A DNA stretch of 35,753 bases from an uncultured Clostridia bacterium (GCA_947427325.1 CANEHP010000002.1:1-35753), one strand, 5' to 3'; positions 6,911-15,531 are shown, counted from the first letter of the stretch. A program made the numbers and translations. The notes: generated by a model not told the origin, from the letters alone.

Positions 6911-8998
6911 TTATTCTTCTTCCGAAACGGTTTCCTCGTCAGCTTCCTCAGGGTCGTTTTCATCGGAATCGGCAGCCTGCTCTTCAAGCAATTCCTTGAT
7001 GGAAAGGCTTACTCTGTTCTTTTCCTGATCAATTTCGGTGATCTTAGCCTCTACAACCTGTCCTACCGTAAGGTACTGAGCAACATTTGTAACTCTGTCA
7101 AGGCTGATCTGGCTGATATGGATAAGGCCGTCAACGCCGGGGATAATCTGAGCAAATGCACCGAAGGGAGTGATGCTTACTATTTGCACCTTTACCACAT
7201 CATCAACTGCAAATTCGGCAAGGAACTTTGTCCAAGGGTTATCATCGGGGTTCTTTGCGCCAAGGCTTACCCGCTTTTTCTCGGGATCGTAGCTCTTAAC
7301 GTAAACCTCAAGCTTATCGCCTACGGAAACTACTTCCTTAGGATGCTTGATCCTGTTCCATGTCAGCTCGGAGGAATGAACCATTCCGTCTACTCCGCCA
7401 AGGTCAACAAAGACGCCGTAGCTCTCCATGGACTTGACCTCGCCCACATACCTCTTGCCAACCTCGATTTCAGACCAGAATTTCTCCTTAAGCGCGTCGC
7501 TTTCCTCCTTAGCAGCGTTTCTGATAGAGCCTACTACCTTTCCCCTGCCCTCGGAAACTTCGATTATCTTAAGCTTAACTTCCTTTTTAAGCAATGCTTC
7601 GAGCTTCTTTGCAAGCTCCTCGGGATTTTCGGGCTGTTCTCCTCTTCTTCCTCTGGAAATTCCCGTGTGAGACGCAGGAACAAATACTCTTGTGCCCTCG
7701 CAGGAAACGATTACGCCGCCCTTAACAACATTGGTAACAACTCCCGTAACGGTGGTGTTGCTTGTGCAGGCTTCGGCAAGCTTTTCAAGACCTGCCGCTG
7801 CGTCGACACGCTTTTTGGAAAGATACACTATGCCGTCCTGATCGTTAATGCTGGTAACAACACATTCGATCTCATCGCCGGGCTTAACTGCGTCCTTGGG
7901 AAGCGTACCGGGTGTGGCGGTCAGCTCGTCTGCGGGTATGTAGCCGCTGTGCTTTGTGCCGATGTCTACAATAGCTTCGGTATTGTTGACAGCTACAACA
8001 TAAGCCTTTACCCTATTCCCTATATATACTCTTTTAAAGGTTTTGTCAACCTCCGCCATGAAATCGATATCCATTTCATCGTTCTTTGTGATTTCGCTCA
8101 TATACCTATGAACCTCCTTAATTTTGCCGTAGGGAGTAGACGCCCCGGCGGTAATACCTATGTTAATATCTCGAACCTGTTTTTTTGAAACACGGTCGGA
8201 TAACACAGCCATAATTTCGTCTGCCGAAAGCTCTTCTGCGCTTTCGGCAAAAAAAGTTTTACAGTGCTTTTGGCAAATCTCTGCAAGCTTGGCGGTATTG
8301 CTGCTTTTTCTCCCGCCTACAACAATCATTAAATCGCAGTTTGAAGCCAATTCTTCCGCTTCATTTTGCCGACAGGTAGTCGCTCTACATATTGTATCAA
8401 AAATTTTTAAATTTGTACAGTGCTTTTTAACAATTTTTTTATATTCTATCCATTTTGACAATTTACCTGTGGTTTGTGATAGGAAAATTAGTGGATTTTG
8501 CACAAAAGAAGCTTCGTTTTTCGCTAAATTTTCAATATCCTCGGCAGAGTTCACAACCGCCGCCTTAGTAAGGCAATGCCCTACTATGCCTTTAACCTCG
8601 GGGTGAGAGGGATCTCCCGCAATAAGAACATTGGCACCCTTTCCGCTTTCCTCCTCCACAATTTTGTGGATTTTTACCACCTTCGGACAGGTTGCGTCAA
8701 TATAGTCGATATTTTGTCGAATAAGCTCGTCATATACCCGTTGCGCCACTCCGTGACTTCTTATGATAACGGGCTTATTTTCCTTTATCTCATCAAGACT
8801 GTCAACGGCGTAAACTCCTTTATTCTCCAGATCCTTTATTACAAAGGGATTGTGGATAAGCTGCCCTAATGTATATCCGCCGCCTGCTTCGGCTAATTTT
8901 TCCGCTTCGCTTACGGCTCTTTTTACACCGAAGCAAAAGCCCGCAGTTTTGGCCGTTATAATGTTAATATTCATATTTTTATTTAAAAAACAGGTCAT
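6911..8998 (-). CDS. ispH: IspH-ribosomal protein S1 fusion (HMBPP reductase + S1 domains)
   Basis: This 695-aa fusion joins an isoprenoid enzyme to an RNA-binding protein. Residues 9-300 are 4-hydroxy-3-methylbut-2-enyl diphosphate reductase, the last step of the MEP pathway, with the three iron-sulfur cysteines in GFCFGVKRAV (C22), DATCPKV (C104) and DTICRAT (C204). From about 327 onward there are four S1 repeats (about 327-395, 410-480, 505-575, 590-665) and an acidic tail. Such fusions are known in Clostridia, where the S1 half stands in for a separate RpsA. The ATG at 8998 overlaps the plsC stop by 4 bp (ATGA), which suggests coupled translation; an ATG eight codons later is an alternative start that lacks a visible Shine-Dalgarno. 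Confidence 0.95.
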   Translation of the reverse strand: MTCFLNKNMNINIITAKTAGFCFGVKRAVSEAEKLAEAGGGYTLGQLIHNPFVIKDLENKGVYAVDSLDEIKENKPVIIRSHGVAQRVYDELIRQNIDYIDATCPKVVKIHKIVEEESGKGANVLIAGDPSHPEVKGIVGHCLTKAAVVNSAEDIENLAKNEASFVQNPLIFLSQTTGKLSKWIEYKKIVKKHCTNLKIFDTICRATTCRQNEAEELASNCDLMIVVGGRKSSNTAKLAEICQKHCKTFFAESAEELSADEIMAVLSDRVSKKQVRDINIGITAGASTPYGKIKEVHRYMSEITKNDEMDIDFMAEVDKTFKRVYIGNRVKAYVVAVNNTEAIVDIGTKHSGYIPADELTATPGTLPKDAVKPGDEIECVVTSINDQDGIVYLSKKRVDAAAGLEKLAEACTSNTTVTGVVTNVVKGGVIVSCEGTRVFVPASHTGISRGRRGEQPENPEELAKKLEALLKKEVKLKIIEVSEGRGKVVGSIRNAAKEESDALKEKFWSEIEVGKRYVGEVKSMESYGVFVDLGGVDGMVHSSELTWNRIKHPKEVVSVGDKLEVYVKSYDPEKKRVSLGAKNPDDNPWTKFLAEFAVDDVVKVQIVSITPFGAFAQIIPGVDGLIHISQISLDRVTNVAQYLTVGQVVEAKITEIDQEKNRVSLSIKELLEEQAADSDENDPEEADEETVSEEE

Positions 8999-9633
8999 AA
9001 AACGTCTTCAGAGCCGGGAACGGCAATATGATACTCTTCGCAGATCTGTTTCTGCAAAATTGAAATATCCTCCATAATTTTTGAAGATGCTCTTTTTATC
9101 TGTTTTCTGTCGTTCATATCCTCTATGGCTATTTCTTCCTTGGGAATCATTTTACCTACGGCTATTGTACAGTGACGCTTTTTTCCGTCGGGAGCGTACA
9201 TAATGCATACCGGCACAACGGGGGCGTCTGCCGTTCCCGCTATCACCGCAACTCCGGATTTTGCCCTTGCCAGCTTTCCGTCCTTTGAACGTGTTCCTTC
9301 GGGAAAGATTATGAAAATCCTGTTTTTCTTTATGTCCTCAACGGCTCTGTCCAATGCGCCTGTGTCCTTTGCGCCCCTTACCACGGGAAAAGCGCCGCAC
9401 TGCTTGATTATCCGGGCAAAAATTTTGTTTTTGAACAGCTCGGACTTTGCCATAAAGCTGAAATGTCCTTTAAAAACGCCTGCCAAAACAGGGGGATCGG
9501 AGTAGCTTTGGTGGTTGCATGCCACAATAAAGCCGCCTTTTAAATTCGGGATGTTCTCTCGGTTTAATACAGTCGCCTTATACTTGATGTGGAGGAAAAA
9601 TATTTCCACCAATTTTCTGAAAAACATATACAT
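8995..9633 (-). CDS. plsC: 1-acyl-sn-glycerol-3-phosphate acyltransferase (PlsC-like)
   Basis: A 212-aa membrane-bound acyltransferase that makes phosphatidic acid from lysophosphatidic acid. The catalytic NHxxxxD motif is NHQSYSD (H41, D46), and the glycerol-phosphate binding motif is FPEGTRS (110-116). The N-terminus is hydrophobic and probably associates with the membrane. The length is typical of short clostridial PlsC. It sits in the order cmk-MBL-plsC-ispH/S1, with 20 bp to the upstream gene and a 4-bp overlap with ispH. The cmk-plsC-ispH order is also known from other Firmicutes (established knowledge), which supports the call. Confidence 0.93.
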   Translation of the reverse strand: MYMFFRKLVEIFFLHIKYKATVLNRENIPNLKGGFIVACNHQSYSDPPVLAGVFKGHFSFMAKSELFKNKIFARIIKQCGAFPVVRGAKDTGALDRAVEDIKKNRIFIIFPEGTRSKDGKLARAKSGVAVIAGTADAPVVPVCIMYAPDGKKRHCTIAVGKMIPKEEIAIEDMNDRKQIKRASSKIMEDISILQKQICEEYHIAVPGSEDVL

Positions 9634-9653
9634 GGTTATATGTCGCCTTCTTT

Positions 9654-10277
9654 TTATGATTTAAGATATATATAGGGTTGATTCTTTTCCCTTAAAGAAT
9701 AGATTTCCTCTAACATTGAAATTTGTTCTTCCCTGCCGCATTCCAAGGGTTCTTTGTGGCTTAACAGAAGCCTGCTTGCTTTAAGTCCCTTCAACGTCCT
9801 TATAAGCCCTTGCAGCTGTCCCGCATTATAGACCGCTTTTCCGTTTTTTACTTCACAGTAGGTGCTGTCTCCCAAAAAGGCAAAATCCTCATGCTCCAGG
9901 CCCACGCAGCCCTTAGTGTGGGAGGAGGGTATGGGAAAAAGGTGAATGCCGCCGTCAAAATATAAGTCCTTATTTACTTCGGTTACTTCAATATTTTTCT
10001 GACCGAATTTTTTTCGGGTAAAGCCGCCGCCGTAAATTTTACAGTCCCTGCCTGTTTCCATGCGGTTTAAATTATCCGTATGATCGGCGTGAAAGTGAGA
10101 AAGAACGATCCTTTTTTCTCCCTTTATGCCGTTTATAAGCTCTAAGGCGTCCTCATTGCTGCCCACGTCAAAAATCCATGTAACATTTGCCGCCGAAACC
10201 ATACCCACATCTGCCGATAGGGGAGGGGCTGAGGCGGGCAAACAGGATATTGAGGGGGATATCCTTATTAAGCTCAT
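9654..10277 (-). CDS. MBL-fold metallo-hydrolase, substrate unknown
   Basis: This 207-aa protein carries the metallo-beta-lactamase signature HFHADH (residues 61-66). Further likely metal ligands lie in PSSHTKG, FLGDSTY and LLLSHKEP, so the dinuclear zinc site appears complete. The N-terminal 20 residues are rich in Pro, Ser and Ala and unusual for the fold, but the start is firm because its ATG overlaps the cmk stop by 4 bp. The substrate cannot be told; the family includes hydrolases of thioesters, phosphodiesters and lactones. Its place between cmk and plsC suggests constitutive housekeeping expression. Confidence 0.85.
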   Translation of the reverse strand: MSLIRISPSISCLPASAPPLSADVGMVSAANVTWIFDVGSNEDALELINGIKGEKRIVLSHFHADHTDNLNRMETGRDCKIYGGGFTRKKFGQKNIEVTEVNKDLYFDGGIHLFPIPSSHTKGCVGLEHEDFAFLGDSTYCEVKNGKAVYNAGQLQGLIRTLKGLKASRLLLSHKEPLECGREEQISMLEEIYSLREKNQPYIYLKS

Positions 10278-10951
10278 AATTGCATTGCCTTTTTAACCAA
10301 GCCCACAACACTTTCCACCGACTGTTCAAAGGTAAGGTCGGAGGTATCCAAAAGCACTGCGCCCTCCGCCATTTTCAGAGGGGCTGCCGCTCTGTGGCTG
10401 TCCTGATAGTCACGGCGGTTAAGGTCGCCCAGCACCTGCTCAAGGGTAGTTTCCACGCCCTTGTTTACAAGCTCCTCAAAACGTCTTTTTGCACGTATTT
10501 CGGGGGCGGCGGTAATAAATATTTTTACCTGCGCTTCGGGCAGCACCACCGTGCCTATATCTCTGCCGTCCATCAGCACGTTATTCTTTTTGGCAATATC
10601 TCTTTGCAGCTCCAATAAGAATGCTCTTACAGCGGGAATTTGGGAAACGCTGCTGGCTACCATGGATATTTTGGGAAGCCTTATTTCCTCGGAAACATCT
10701 TCTCCGCAAAGAAAAATATGCTGTTCTCCGTTTTCGATTTTGATCTCTACGGTAATTTCGTCAAGAAGAGCCTCAACCTTTTCGGCAAAGCTCTCGTCGC
10801 TGTCGGAAACTCCCTTTCTTACCGTATAAAGGGCAACTCCGCGGTATAATGCGCCTGTATCTACATAGATAAAGCCTAATTTTTTTGCGCTTTCACGAGC
10901 TACCGAGCTCTTTCCCGCACCTACGGGACCGTCCATTGCTACTGAAATCAT
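10274..10951 (-). CDS. cmk: Cytidylate kinase (CMP/dCMP kinase)
   Basis: A 225-aa kinase that phosphorylates CMP and dCMP to the diphosphates. The P-loop is GPVGAGKSS (residues 8-16). The nucleoside-binding VDTGALYRG and the family motif DGRDIGTVVLP follow, and RRDYQDSHRAAAPLK closes the conserved core. Its length matches bacterial Cmk. It is the first gene of the run cmk-MBL-plsC-ispH/S1; GGAG lies about 9 bp before the ATG. No clear promoter is visible upstream, where a degenerate family C repeat begins. Confidence 0.97.
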   Translation of the reverse strand: MISVAMDGPVGAGKSSVARESAKKLGFIYVDTGALYRGVALYTVRKGVSDSDESFAEKVEALLDEITVEIKIENGEQHIFLCGEDVSEEIRLPKISMVASSVSQIPAVRAFLLELQRDIAKKNNVLMDGRDIGTVVLPEAQVKIFITAAPEIRAKRRFEELVNKGVETTLEQVLGDLNRRDYQDSHRAAAPLKMAEGAVLLDTSDLTFEQSVESVVGLVKKAMQL

Positions 10952-10992
10952 TTTTATTTTCTCCGCTTTGCTTATTTTTTGTTATTTGGTTT

Positions 10993-11085
10993 TTAGAATA
11001 TGTTCCTGTTTTCCGTATTCTTGCCGTATTATTAAGATTTGCCGAAAAGATGCGTGCCAATTTCTATGAGAACAAGTTCTTAAGA
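10993..11085. repeat. Degenerate copy of palindromic repeat family C
   Basis: The right end (about 11038-11085) contains GCCGAAAAGATGCGTGCC and TTCTATGAGAACAAGTTCTTA, close to the arms of the family C element at 33604-33763 and to the partial copy at 1-50. A weak left arm (TTAGAATATGTTCC, near 10993) may be present. It lies between cmk and the 3' end of the broken transposase gene. Confidence 0.5.
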
Positions 11086-11261
11086 TTGTATAATTTTGAC
11101 GGCAAGGCTGCCGGAAGCGATTGCCCAAAGACGGCTTGGTATGCTTGCTCTGTCTCCTTATCAAGCCTTATTGAATTTGTTTTAACGGCGTTGGCTGTAA
11201 ATTGCGTTTATTTGTTCTTCGGAAAATCCCGGACTGCGCATTGTTTCTATGGTCCTTTGTC

Positions 11262-11378
11262 TTTCTTTTTGTTCGCCTTCCTGTCTGCCTTCTTGTATGC
11301 CTTCCTGTCTGCCTTCTTGTATGCCTTCCTGTCTGCCTTCTTGTCTGCCTTCCCGTCTGCCTATTTGTCTGCCTATTT
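11262..11378. repeat. 12-bp tandem repeat in the tail of the broken transposase gene
   Basis: On the minus strand GAAGGCAGACAG/A-type units repeat about nine times and code for Glu-Gly-Arg-Gln or Glu-Gly-Ile-Gln. Such EGRQ tails are common at the C-terminus of this transposase family. The premature TAA at 11380-11382 lies just before the repeat. Confidence 0.75.
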
Positions 11379-11632
11379 CTTAACTTTCTTTTTTCTCGTT
11401 ATAAATCTTTTCATCTAAGGACATAAAATCACCTCCAAATTCAGGGCTGTTTTTTATAGGCTCTAACATCTTATCAAGCTTTTTAATAAACTGGCTTGAC
11501 AAATTATTAACGGTATCGGCATTAGAGCTGTGAAAATACCTCAGCAATTCTACCAGCTCGGGCTTAACTCCTCTGCTGTCCTTTCCCTTTGTGTTCAAAA
11601 TCACCTTCACGGTTTCATCGCCAAGCTCAACA

Positions 11633-11660
11633 GAGGAATCCTCCATGAGGAATCCTCCAT
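11633..11660. repeat. 14-bp tandem duplication causing a frameshift
   Basis: GAGGAATCCTCCAT occurs twice back to back (11633-11646, 11647-11660) inside the transposase pseudogene. Deleting one copy joins the two reading frames as KNICMEDSSVELGDE. Confidence 0.85.
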
Positions 11661-12028
11661 ACAGATATTTTTAAAAGTATAACGGTATAAACCCTTGTCA
11701 AACAAATCGAAATCGCATACAAACACAATTATGGTTTTCGGAAGCTTGCTGTAATCGTATTCGCCGCTGGGCATCTGTTCTCTGTCGATTAAGGATTGAT
11801 TAAATCTGATTCTTTTGGGAATATTTCCCTTATTGACTACCTGAACCTCAATATTGTAAAGAGTGTGTTCGTCGTCCTCCAAAAAAGCGTCAAGGCGTAC
11901 GCTGCGGAAATTGGGCTCGTTGGATATTGTGTGCTGAGGCTGTTTTAGTTCCACGTGATTTATTTTTATATCAAGCATACGCTCAAGCAAGCCTTTGAGA
12001 ATTTCCTCGCTTCCCGCTTCCTGTATAA

Positions 12029-12185
12029 TACTAATTCTTAATCATCTTATAGACAACTTTGCAAAAACTCTGCATTTATTGCTTCGTCAAACCGCCTTGC
12101 TATATCGCATATAGCTGCGGCGGCTTTCCTTGCACTAAACGCAGCCTTTTCGCAAATTTGTCTACAATCTGATTAAGAATTAGTA
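12029..12185. mobile_element. MITE-like palindromic element, family B, inserted in the transposase gene
   Basis: A 157-bp element with perfect ends TACTAATTCTTAATCA and further matching subterminal arms (GACAAATTTGC / GACAACTTTGC, CCGCC at the centre). It is flanked by direct TAA copies (12026-12028 and 12186-12188). Removing the element with one TAA rejoins the host gene in frame as GLFIQEAG, which proves it is an insertion. It has no coding capacity. Confidence 0.85.
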
Positions 12186-12296
12186 TAAACAATCCGAAAA
12201 GATAATCGTCTATCAGCGACAGGTCGGAAAGACTGCGGAATTTTCTTTTTTCTTCTTCCATAGAACCGCCTCTTTTCTGCGCATTTTCTCAATTTA

Positions 12297-12325
12297 ATTA
12301 TAGCATATAGTAATTAAAAAAGCAA
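12297..12325 (-). promoter_or_regulatory. Promoter of the broken transposase gene
   Basis: On the minus strand TTGCTT (12320-12325), a 17-bp spacer and an extended -10, TGC-TATAAT (hexamer at 12297-12302). The -35 overlaps the terminator of the upstream htrA gene. Confidence 0.65.
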
Positions 12326-12356
12326 GAGGAAAGAAGCTCTGACCTCCTGCTTTTTA
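12316..12356 (-). terminator. Intrinsic terminator downstream of htrA
   Basis: A stem of 13 bp with one G-T pair (AAAAAGCAGGAGG against CCTCTTGCTTTTT on the minus strand) is followed by T6. The symmetric A/T flanks could let it work in both directions. The 12360-12389 stretch next to it holds a 15-bp direct repeat CGGCTTCGCATAGCT. No gene is visible in 12262-12486. Confidence 0.8.
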
Positions 12357-12486
12357 ATACGGCTTCGCATAGCTCGGCTTCGCATAGCTGCCGCTTTTCG
12401 GGCTTTGCCGAATGTTCGCAATTTCTCCGCCGACAGACGCAAGCCCTCCTTGAAATATGCCGATATTTCTTCATCGGATTATATTA

Positions 12487-13842
12487 TCAGTGGTTTTCCG
12501 TAAGCGTTACCTCAAATTCATGCTCCTCGTAAGAGGTTTGAGAGAAATAGCCGCTGCTGATCTTAACGGGACGGAGAACCTTTACGGTGATCTTATCTCC
12601 TGCCTTCATTCCCTTGGTAAGCTCCTGAACATCCTCCACTGCCGTAACTGCTTCTCCGTTTACCGCAACAATAATATCGTTTACTTTAAGTTCGCTTTGT
12701 GCAACGGGAGCGTTCTGATCGATTTCCACAACCAAAAGACCCTTGAAGTTGTAGTCGTTTACCTGTTGAGTGGTTATTCCCAAAACAGGTCTGCCCTTTA
12801 CAAAGCCGTAGTTTATCAGATCGCTGATAATAGGCTTGGCGTCGTTTATGGTAATGGCGAAGCCTAAGTTTTCAATGCTGCTGTCGGAGGCTACTATCTT
12901 TGAGTTTACAATTCCTATTACATTGCCGTACATATCAAACAGGCCGCCGCCCGAGTTGCCGGGGTTAATTGCCGCGTCTGTCTGAATGGAGCTTAAAACA
13001 TAGCCCTTTTCGGAGGTAAAACGGTTAAGTCCCGAAATATATCCGCCCGTAAGGGTTTTGGAAAGTCCCGCGGGGTTTCCGATAGCGCATACCTGCTGTC
13101 CTATGTTAAGGCTGTCGCTGTTGCCGAGAGGCACTGCGGTGTAGGGCTGAGATCTTTCGATTTTCAGCACTGCAAGGTCAGTTGCCTGGTCCTTGCCTAC
13201 CAAAACCGCGTCAACCTCTTCATCGCTGTTGTATTTGTCCTCAATCGTAACGGTAAGCTTTGATGCGCCTCTTACCACATGTTCGTTGGTAACAATGTAT
13301 CCGTCGGTGGTAAAGATAACACCGCTGCCCACTCCGCCGGCGGTATATTCGCCGCTGTATTCGTTCTTTACATAATTGGTAATAACAACGATGCTTTCGT
13401 TTACCTTTTTATAAAGCTCTTCGTAATCGTACTTTGTAGAGGTGTTCATTGCCGCCATATTTGACAGACCCGATAAATCGTCATTTACGGGATTTTCGGG
13501 AGCAACGTGGGGCGGTTCGGTGTTGTTTTCGCCCGCATTATCCGTTTGATCGGGATGCTGGGGCTTATCGCCTATATTTGAGGAGTTTTCCCCTTCAACA
13601 ATGCTGCCGGTCATTCTGTTGGCAAGGTACGAGCCGCCGAAACCGCTTATTCCGCCTACGGCTATTGCGGCGATCAAAAGACCCGTTACCAAAGCGCCGC
13701 TTACTTTTTTCTTTTTCGGGGGCTTTGGGGACTGTCCTCCGTTATTTCCGCAGGGGGTTCCGTAAGGGTCGTATTGTCCGTTCTGACCGAAGTTGGGGTC
13801 GGTGGAATAGTATTGCTGAGGGTAATTGTTATTATCGTACAT
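12487..13842 (-). CDS. htrA: HtrA/DegP-type serine protease (S1C) with PDZ domain
   Basis: The 451-aa protein has a Pro/Asn/Gln-rich cytoplasmic N-terminus, one membrane helix (about 48-66, ALVTGLLIAAIAVGGISGF) and an extracytoplasmic trypsin-like domain. The catalytic triad is visible: H188 in TNEHVV, D222 in ATDLAVLKI and S297 in NPGNSGGG. One PDZ domain fills about 355-445. This is the layout of Firmicute HtrA proteases, which degrade misfolded proteins at the cell surface. GGAAG lies upstream of the ATG. It is the gene after the SCIFF maturase, about 170 bp apart, and is followed by a strong terminator. A TATAAT stands in the gap without a good -35, so its own promoter is uncertain. Confidence 0.95.
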   Translation of the reverse strand: MYDNNNYPQQYYSTDPNFGQNGQYDPYGTPCGNNGGQSPKPPKKKKVSGALVTGLLIAAIAVGGISGFGGSYLANRMTGSIVEGENSSNIGDKPQHPDQTDNAGENNTEPPHVAPENPVNDDLSGLSNMAAMNTSTKYDYEELYKKVNESIVVITNYVKNEYSGEYTAGGVGSGVIFTTDGYIVTNEHVVRGASKLTVTIEDKYNSDEEVDAVLVGKDQATDLAVLKIERSQPYTAVPLGNSDSLNIGQQVCAIGNPAGLSKTLTGGYISGLNRFTSEKGYVLSSIQTDAAINPGNSGGGLFDMYGNVIGIVNSKIVASDSSIENLGFAITINDAKPIISDLINYGFVKGRPVLGITTQQVNDYNFKGLLVVEIDQNAPVAQSELKVNDIIVAVNGEAVTAVEDVQELTKGMKAGDKITVKVLRPVKISSGYFSQTSYEEHEFEVTLTENH

Positions 13843-14010
13843 AAGTATTACTTCCTTTCCGTCAGTAAGTCTATGAACTGCTTTTTTTCTTTACCCAAAT
13901 TATAGTCGGCTTTTGTGAAAAAAACGTGTTTGATAATTTACATTATAAAGAAAAAAGTGAAAAAGGTCGGAGATAAAAGGGAGAATTTTGTGCAAAAATC
14001 GCTTGACGGC

Positions 14011-15381
14011 TTATTGCCCGCAGCCTAAGGCTATTCCGCACTCGATTCTTTTTTGCTGAAGCTTGCAGGCTAATTTATTGGGTATCTGCACATCTCCCTC
14101 ATACCGGAATGAATTGGCGTTGCAGCCGCCCGAGCAGTAAAATCTTGCCCAGCAGTCCGAGCAGCCCTTTTTGCTGTAGATATGCGTTTTGGCAAAATAA
14201 TCCTTTATGCTTTTATCCACATTTCCATCAAATATATTGCCCATTTTCCACTGCTCCATTCCTACAAATTGGTGACAGGGGAAAATATCTCCGTCGGGAG
14301 TGACCGCCACATATTCGTTTCCGCAGCCGCAGCCTCTTAATCTTTTGATTGCACAAGGACCTTGATTTAAATCGATTTTAAAGTGGAAAAAGTTAAATTT
14401 TCCGGGGTTTTTTTCCATTATTTCATAAAGTCTGTCATATTCCTTATAAATAGCGGGCAGATCCTCCTCCGTCAAGGCGTAGGGGAAATTTTCGTCTGTC
14501 ACCACAGGCTCTACCGACAGCTCTCGGAAGCCCAAATCCGCAAAATGCAGAATATCGTTTGCAAAATCCAAATTGTATTTTGTAAACGTACCTCTTATAT
14601 AGTAATCGGTGCGGCCCTCTTTCGTTCTGCCCTCCACAAGCTTCTTAAACTTAGGCACTATTAAATCGTAGCTGCCCTTATGATTTGGGGTAAAGCGTAT
14701 TCTGTCGTTAACCTCCTTTCTTCCGTCAAGGGAAAGAACGCAGTTTGACATTTCACGGTTGATGTACTCTATTTTTTCATCGTCAAGGAGCATCCCGTTG
14801 GTGGTAATGGTAAAGCGGAAGTTTTTGCCGTGCTGTTTTTCAATGCTTCTTGCATAGTCTACGGTTGCCGTTACCGTATCCCAAGCCATAAGCGGTTCGC
14901 CGCCGAAAAAGTCCACCTCTAAATTTTCTCTGCCGAAGGACTTTTCGATAAGAAAATCTATGGCCTTTTTGCCCACCTCCGCAGGCATAAGCTTTCTGCC
15001 CGTGCCGAAATCTCCCGTTTCGGCAAAGCAGTATTCGCAGCGCAGATTGCAGTCGTGGGAAACGTGCAGGCACATTGCCTTAATGGGTGCGTTAAGGGTT
15101 TTGTCGGCAAATTGGCGGTATTCGTCCTCGGAAAACAGACATTTATCCTTGTAAAGCTGTTCCAGCTCCGCCAAGCATTCGGCAATTTCCTCCTTATCGT
15201 AACGGGGCAGCTTTTCCGCCAGCTCTTCGGCGGTTATTCCCAAATTATCGGCATTGGGCTCGGGGCGGATATGGTCGAGCATATTAAAGATCATTTCGTC
15301 CGCCAGATGAACTCCGCCGCTGTTTACGTCAAGGACTATGTATTTATCTCCTTGCTTATATTTATGTATTCTTGTTTCCAA
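14011..15381 (-). CDS. scfB: SCIFF maturase, radical SAM/SPASM thioether-forming enzyme
   Basis: This 456-aa enzyme modifies the SCIFF peptide encoded just upstream. Its studied relative (CteB) forms a Cys-to-alpha-carbon thioether bridge. Residues 1-85 look like a PqqD-like RiPP recognition element (KYIVLDVNSGGVHLADEM). The radical SAM cluster motif CNLRCEYC gives C111, C115 and C118. The C-terminal SPASM region from about 341 is rich in cysteines (C343, C351, C353, C369, C407, C410, C416, C420, C439), enough for two auxiliary iron-sulfur clusters. The last residues (ECGIALGCGQ) add C448 and C454. It is read from the same strand as scfA, 171 bp downstream, with terminator-like hairpins between. 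Confidence 0.95.
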   Translation of the reverse strand: METRIHKYKQGDKYIVLDVNSGGVHLADEMIFNMLDHIRPEPNADNLGITAEELAEKLPRYDKEEIAECLAELEQLYKDKCLFSEDEYRQFADKTLNAPIKAMCLHVSHDCNLRCEYCFAETGDFGTGRKLMPAEVGKKAIDFLIEKSFGRENLEVDFFGGEPLMAWDTVTATVDYARSIEKQHGKNFRFTITTNGMLLDDEKIEYINREMSNCVLSLDGRKEVNDRIRFTPNHKGSYDLIVPKFKKLVEGRTKEGRTDYYIRGTFTKYNLDFANDILHFADLGFRELSVEPVVTDENFPYALTEEDLPAIYKEYDRLYEIMEKNPGKFNFFHFKIDLNQGPCAIKRLRGCGCGNEYVAVTPDGDIFPCHQFVGMEQWKMGNIFDGNVDKSIKDYFAKTHIYSKKGCSDCWARFYCSGGCNANSFRYEGDVQIPNKLACKLQQKRIECGIALGCGQ

Positions 15382-15424
15382 TTTATTTTTCCTCTTTTGT
15401 GATTTTTGTGATTTTTTAACCGAA

Positions 15425-15458
15425 AGCCCCGAGAGATCAAGCCCTCGGGGTTTCTCAT
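15425..15458 (-). other. GC-rich hairpin between scfA and scfB
   Basis: CCCCGAG and CTCGGGG form a perfect 7-bp stem with a 10-nt loop about 45 bp before the scfB ATG. It is followed by a short CTTTCGGTT, so it is a weak terminator candidate or an mRNA-stability structure. Confidence 0.5.
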
Positions 15459-15499
15459 AAACTCGGGGGCTGTTCCTTGTTCAACCGAACTTTATTTTG

Positions 15500-15531
15500 C
15501 AATAAAAACAATGGGAGAGCCATAGCTCCCC
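15500..15531 (-). terminator. Terminator/attenuator hairpin after scfA
   Basis: On the minus strand a GGGAG / CTCCC hairpin (15513-15531) is followed by ATTGTTTTTATTGC. It stands just after the scfA stop and before scfB. Partial termination here would give much more peptide mRNA than maturase mRNA (inference). Confidence 0.6.

Larger units (their letters stand above)
11182..12261 (-). pseudogene. Broken PD-(D/E)XK nuclease-family transposase gene (Rpn/PDDEXK_2-like)
   Basis: The protein can be rebuilt from four pieces. The start at 12261 (MEEEKRKFRSLSDLSLIDDY, with LFGLF after) runs into a 157-bp palindromic insertion. The next piece (from QEAGSEEILKGLLERM) holds the nuclease signature RSVRLDAFLEDDEHTLYNIE followed by VQVVNKG. 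A 14-bp tandem duplication (11633-11646 = 11647-11660) shifts the frame, and a TAA at 11380-11382 interrupts the tail. Removing the insertion with one target copy and one 14-bp unit restores the frame exactly. The tail is a 12-bp repeat coding EGRQ/EGIQ, then a terminal segment FSEEQINAIYSQRR ending at 11182, as in this family. It keeps a promoter and a ribosome-binding site. Confidence 0.85.

Noticed and set aside
6884..8188. Plus-strand open frame of 434 codons
   Set aside because: Antisense shadow of the ispH-S1 gene, without a ribosome-binding site.
10885..11418. Plus-strand frame with a repeated Leu-Ser-Ala-Phe-Leu-Tyr-Ala-Phe pattern, which could pass for a membrane repeat protein
   Set aside because: It is the complement of the EGRQ-coding tail repeat of the transposase pseudogene.
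12360..12389. Two copies of CGGCTTCGCATAGCT as the start of a CRISPR-like or larger array
   Set aside because: Only two adjacent 15-bp copies without spacers; a simple duplication.
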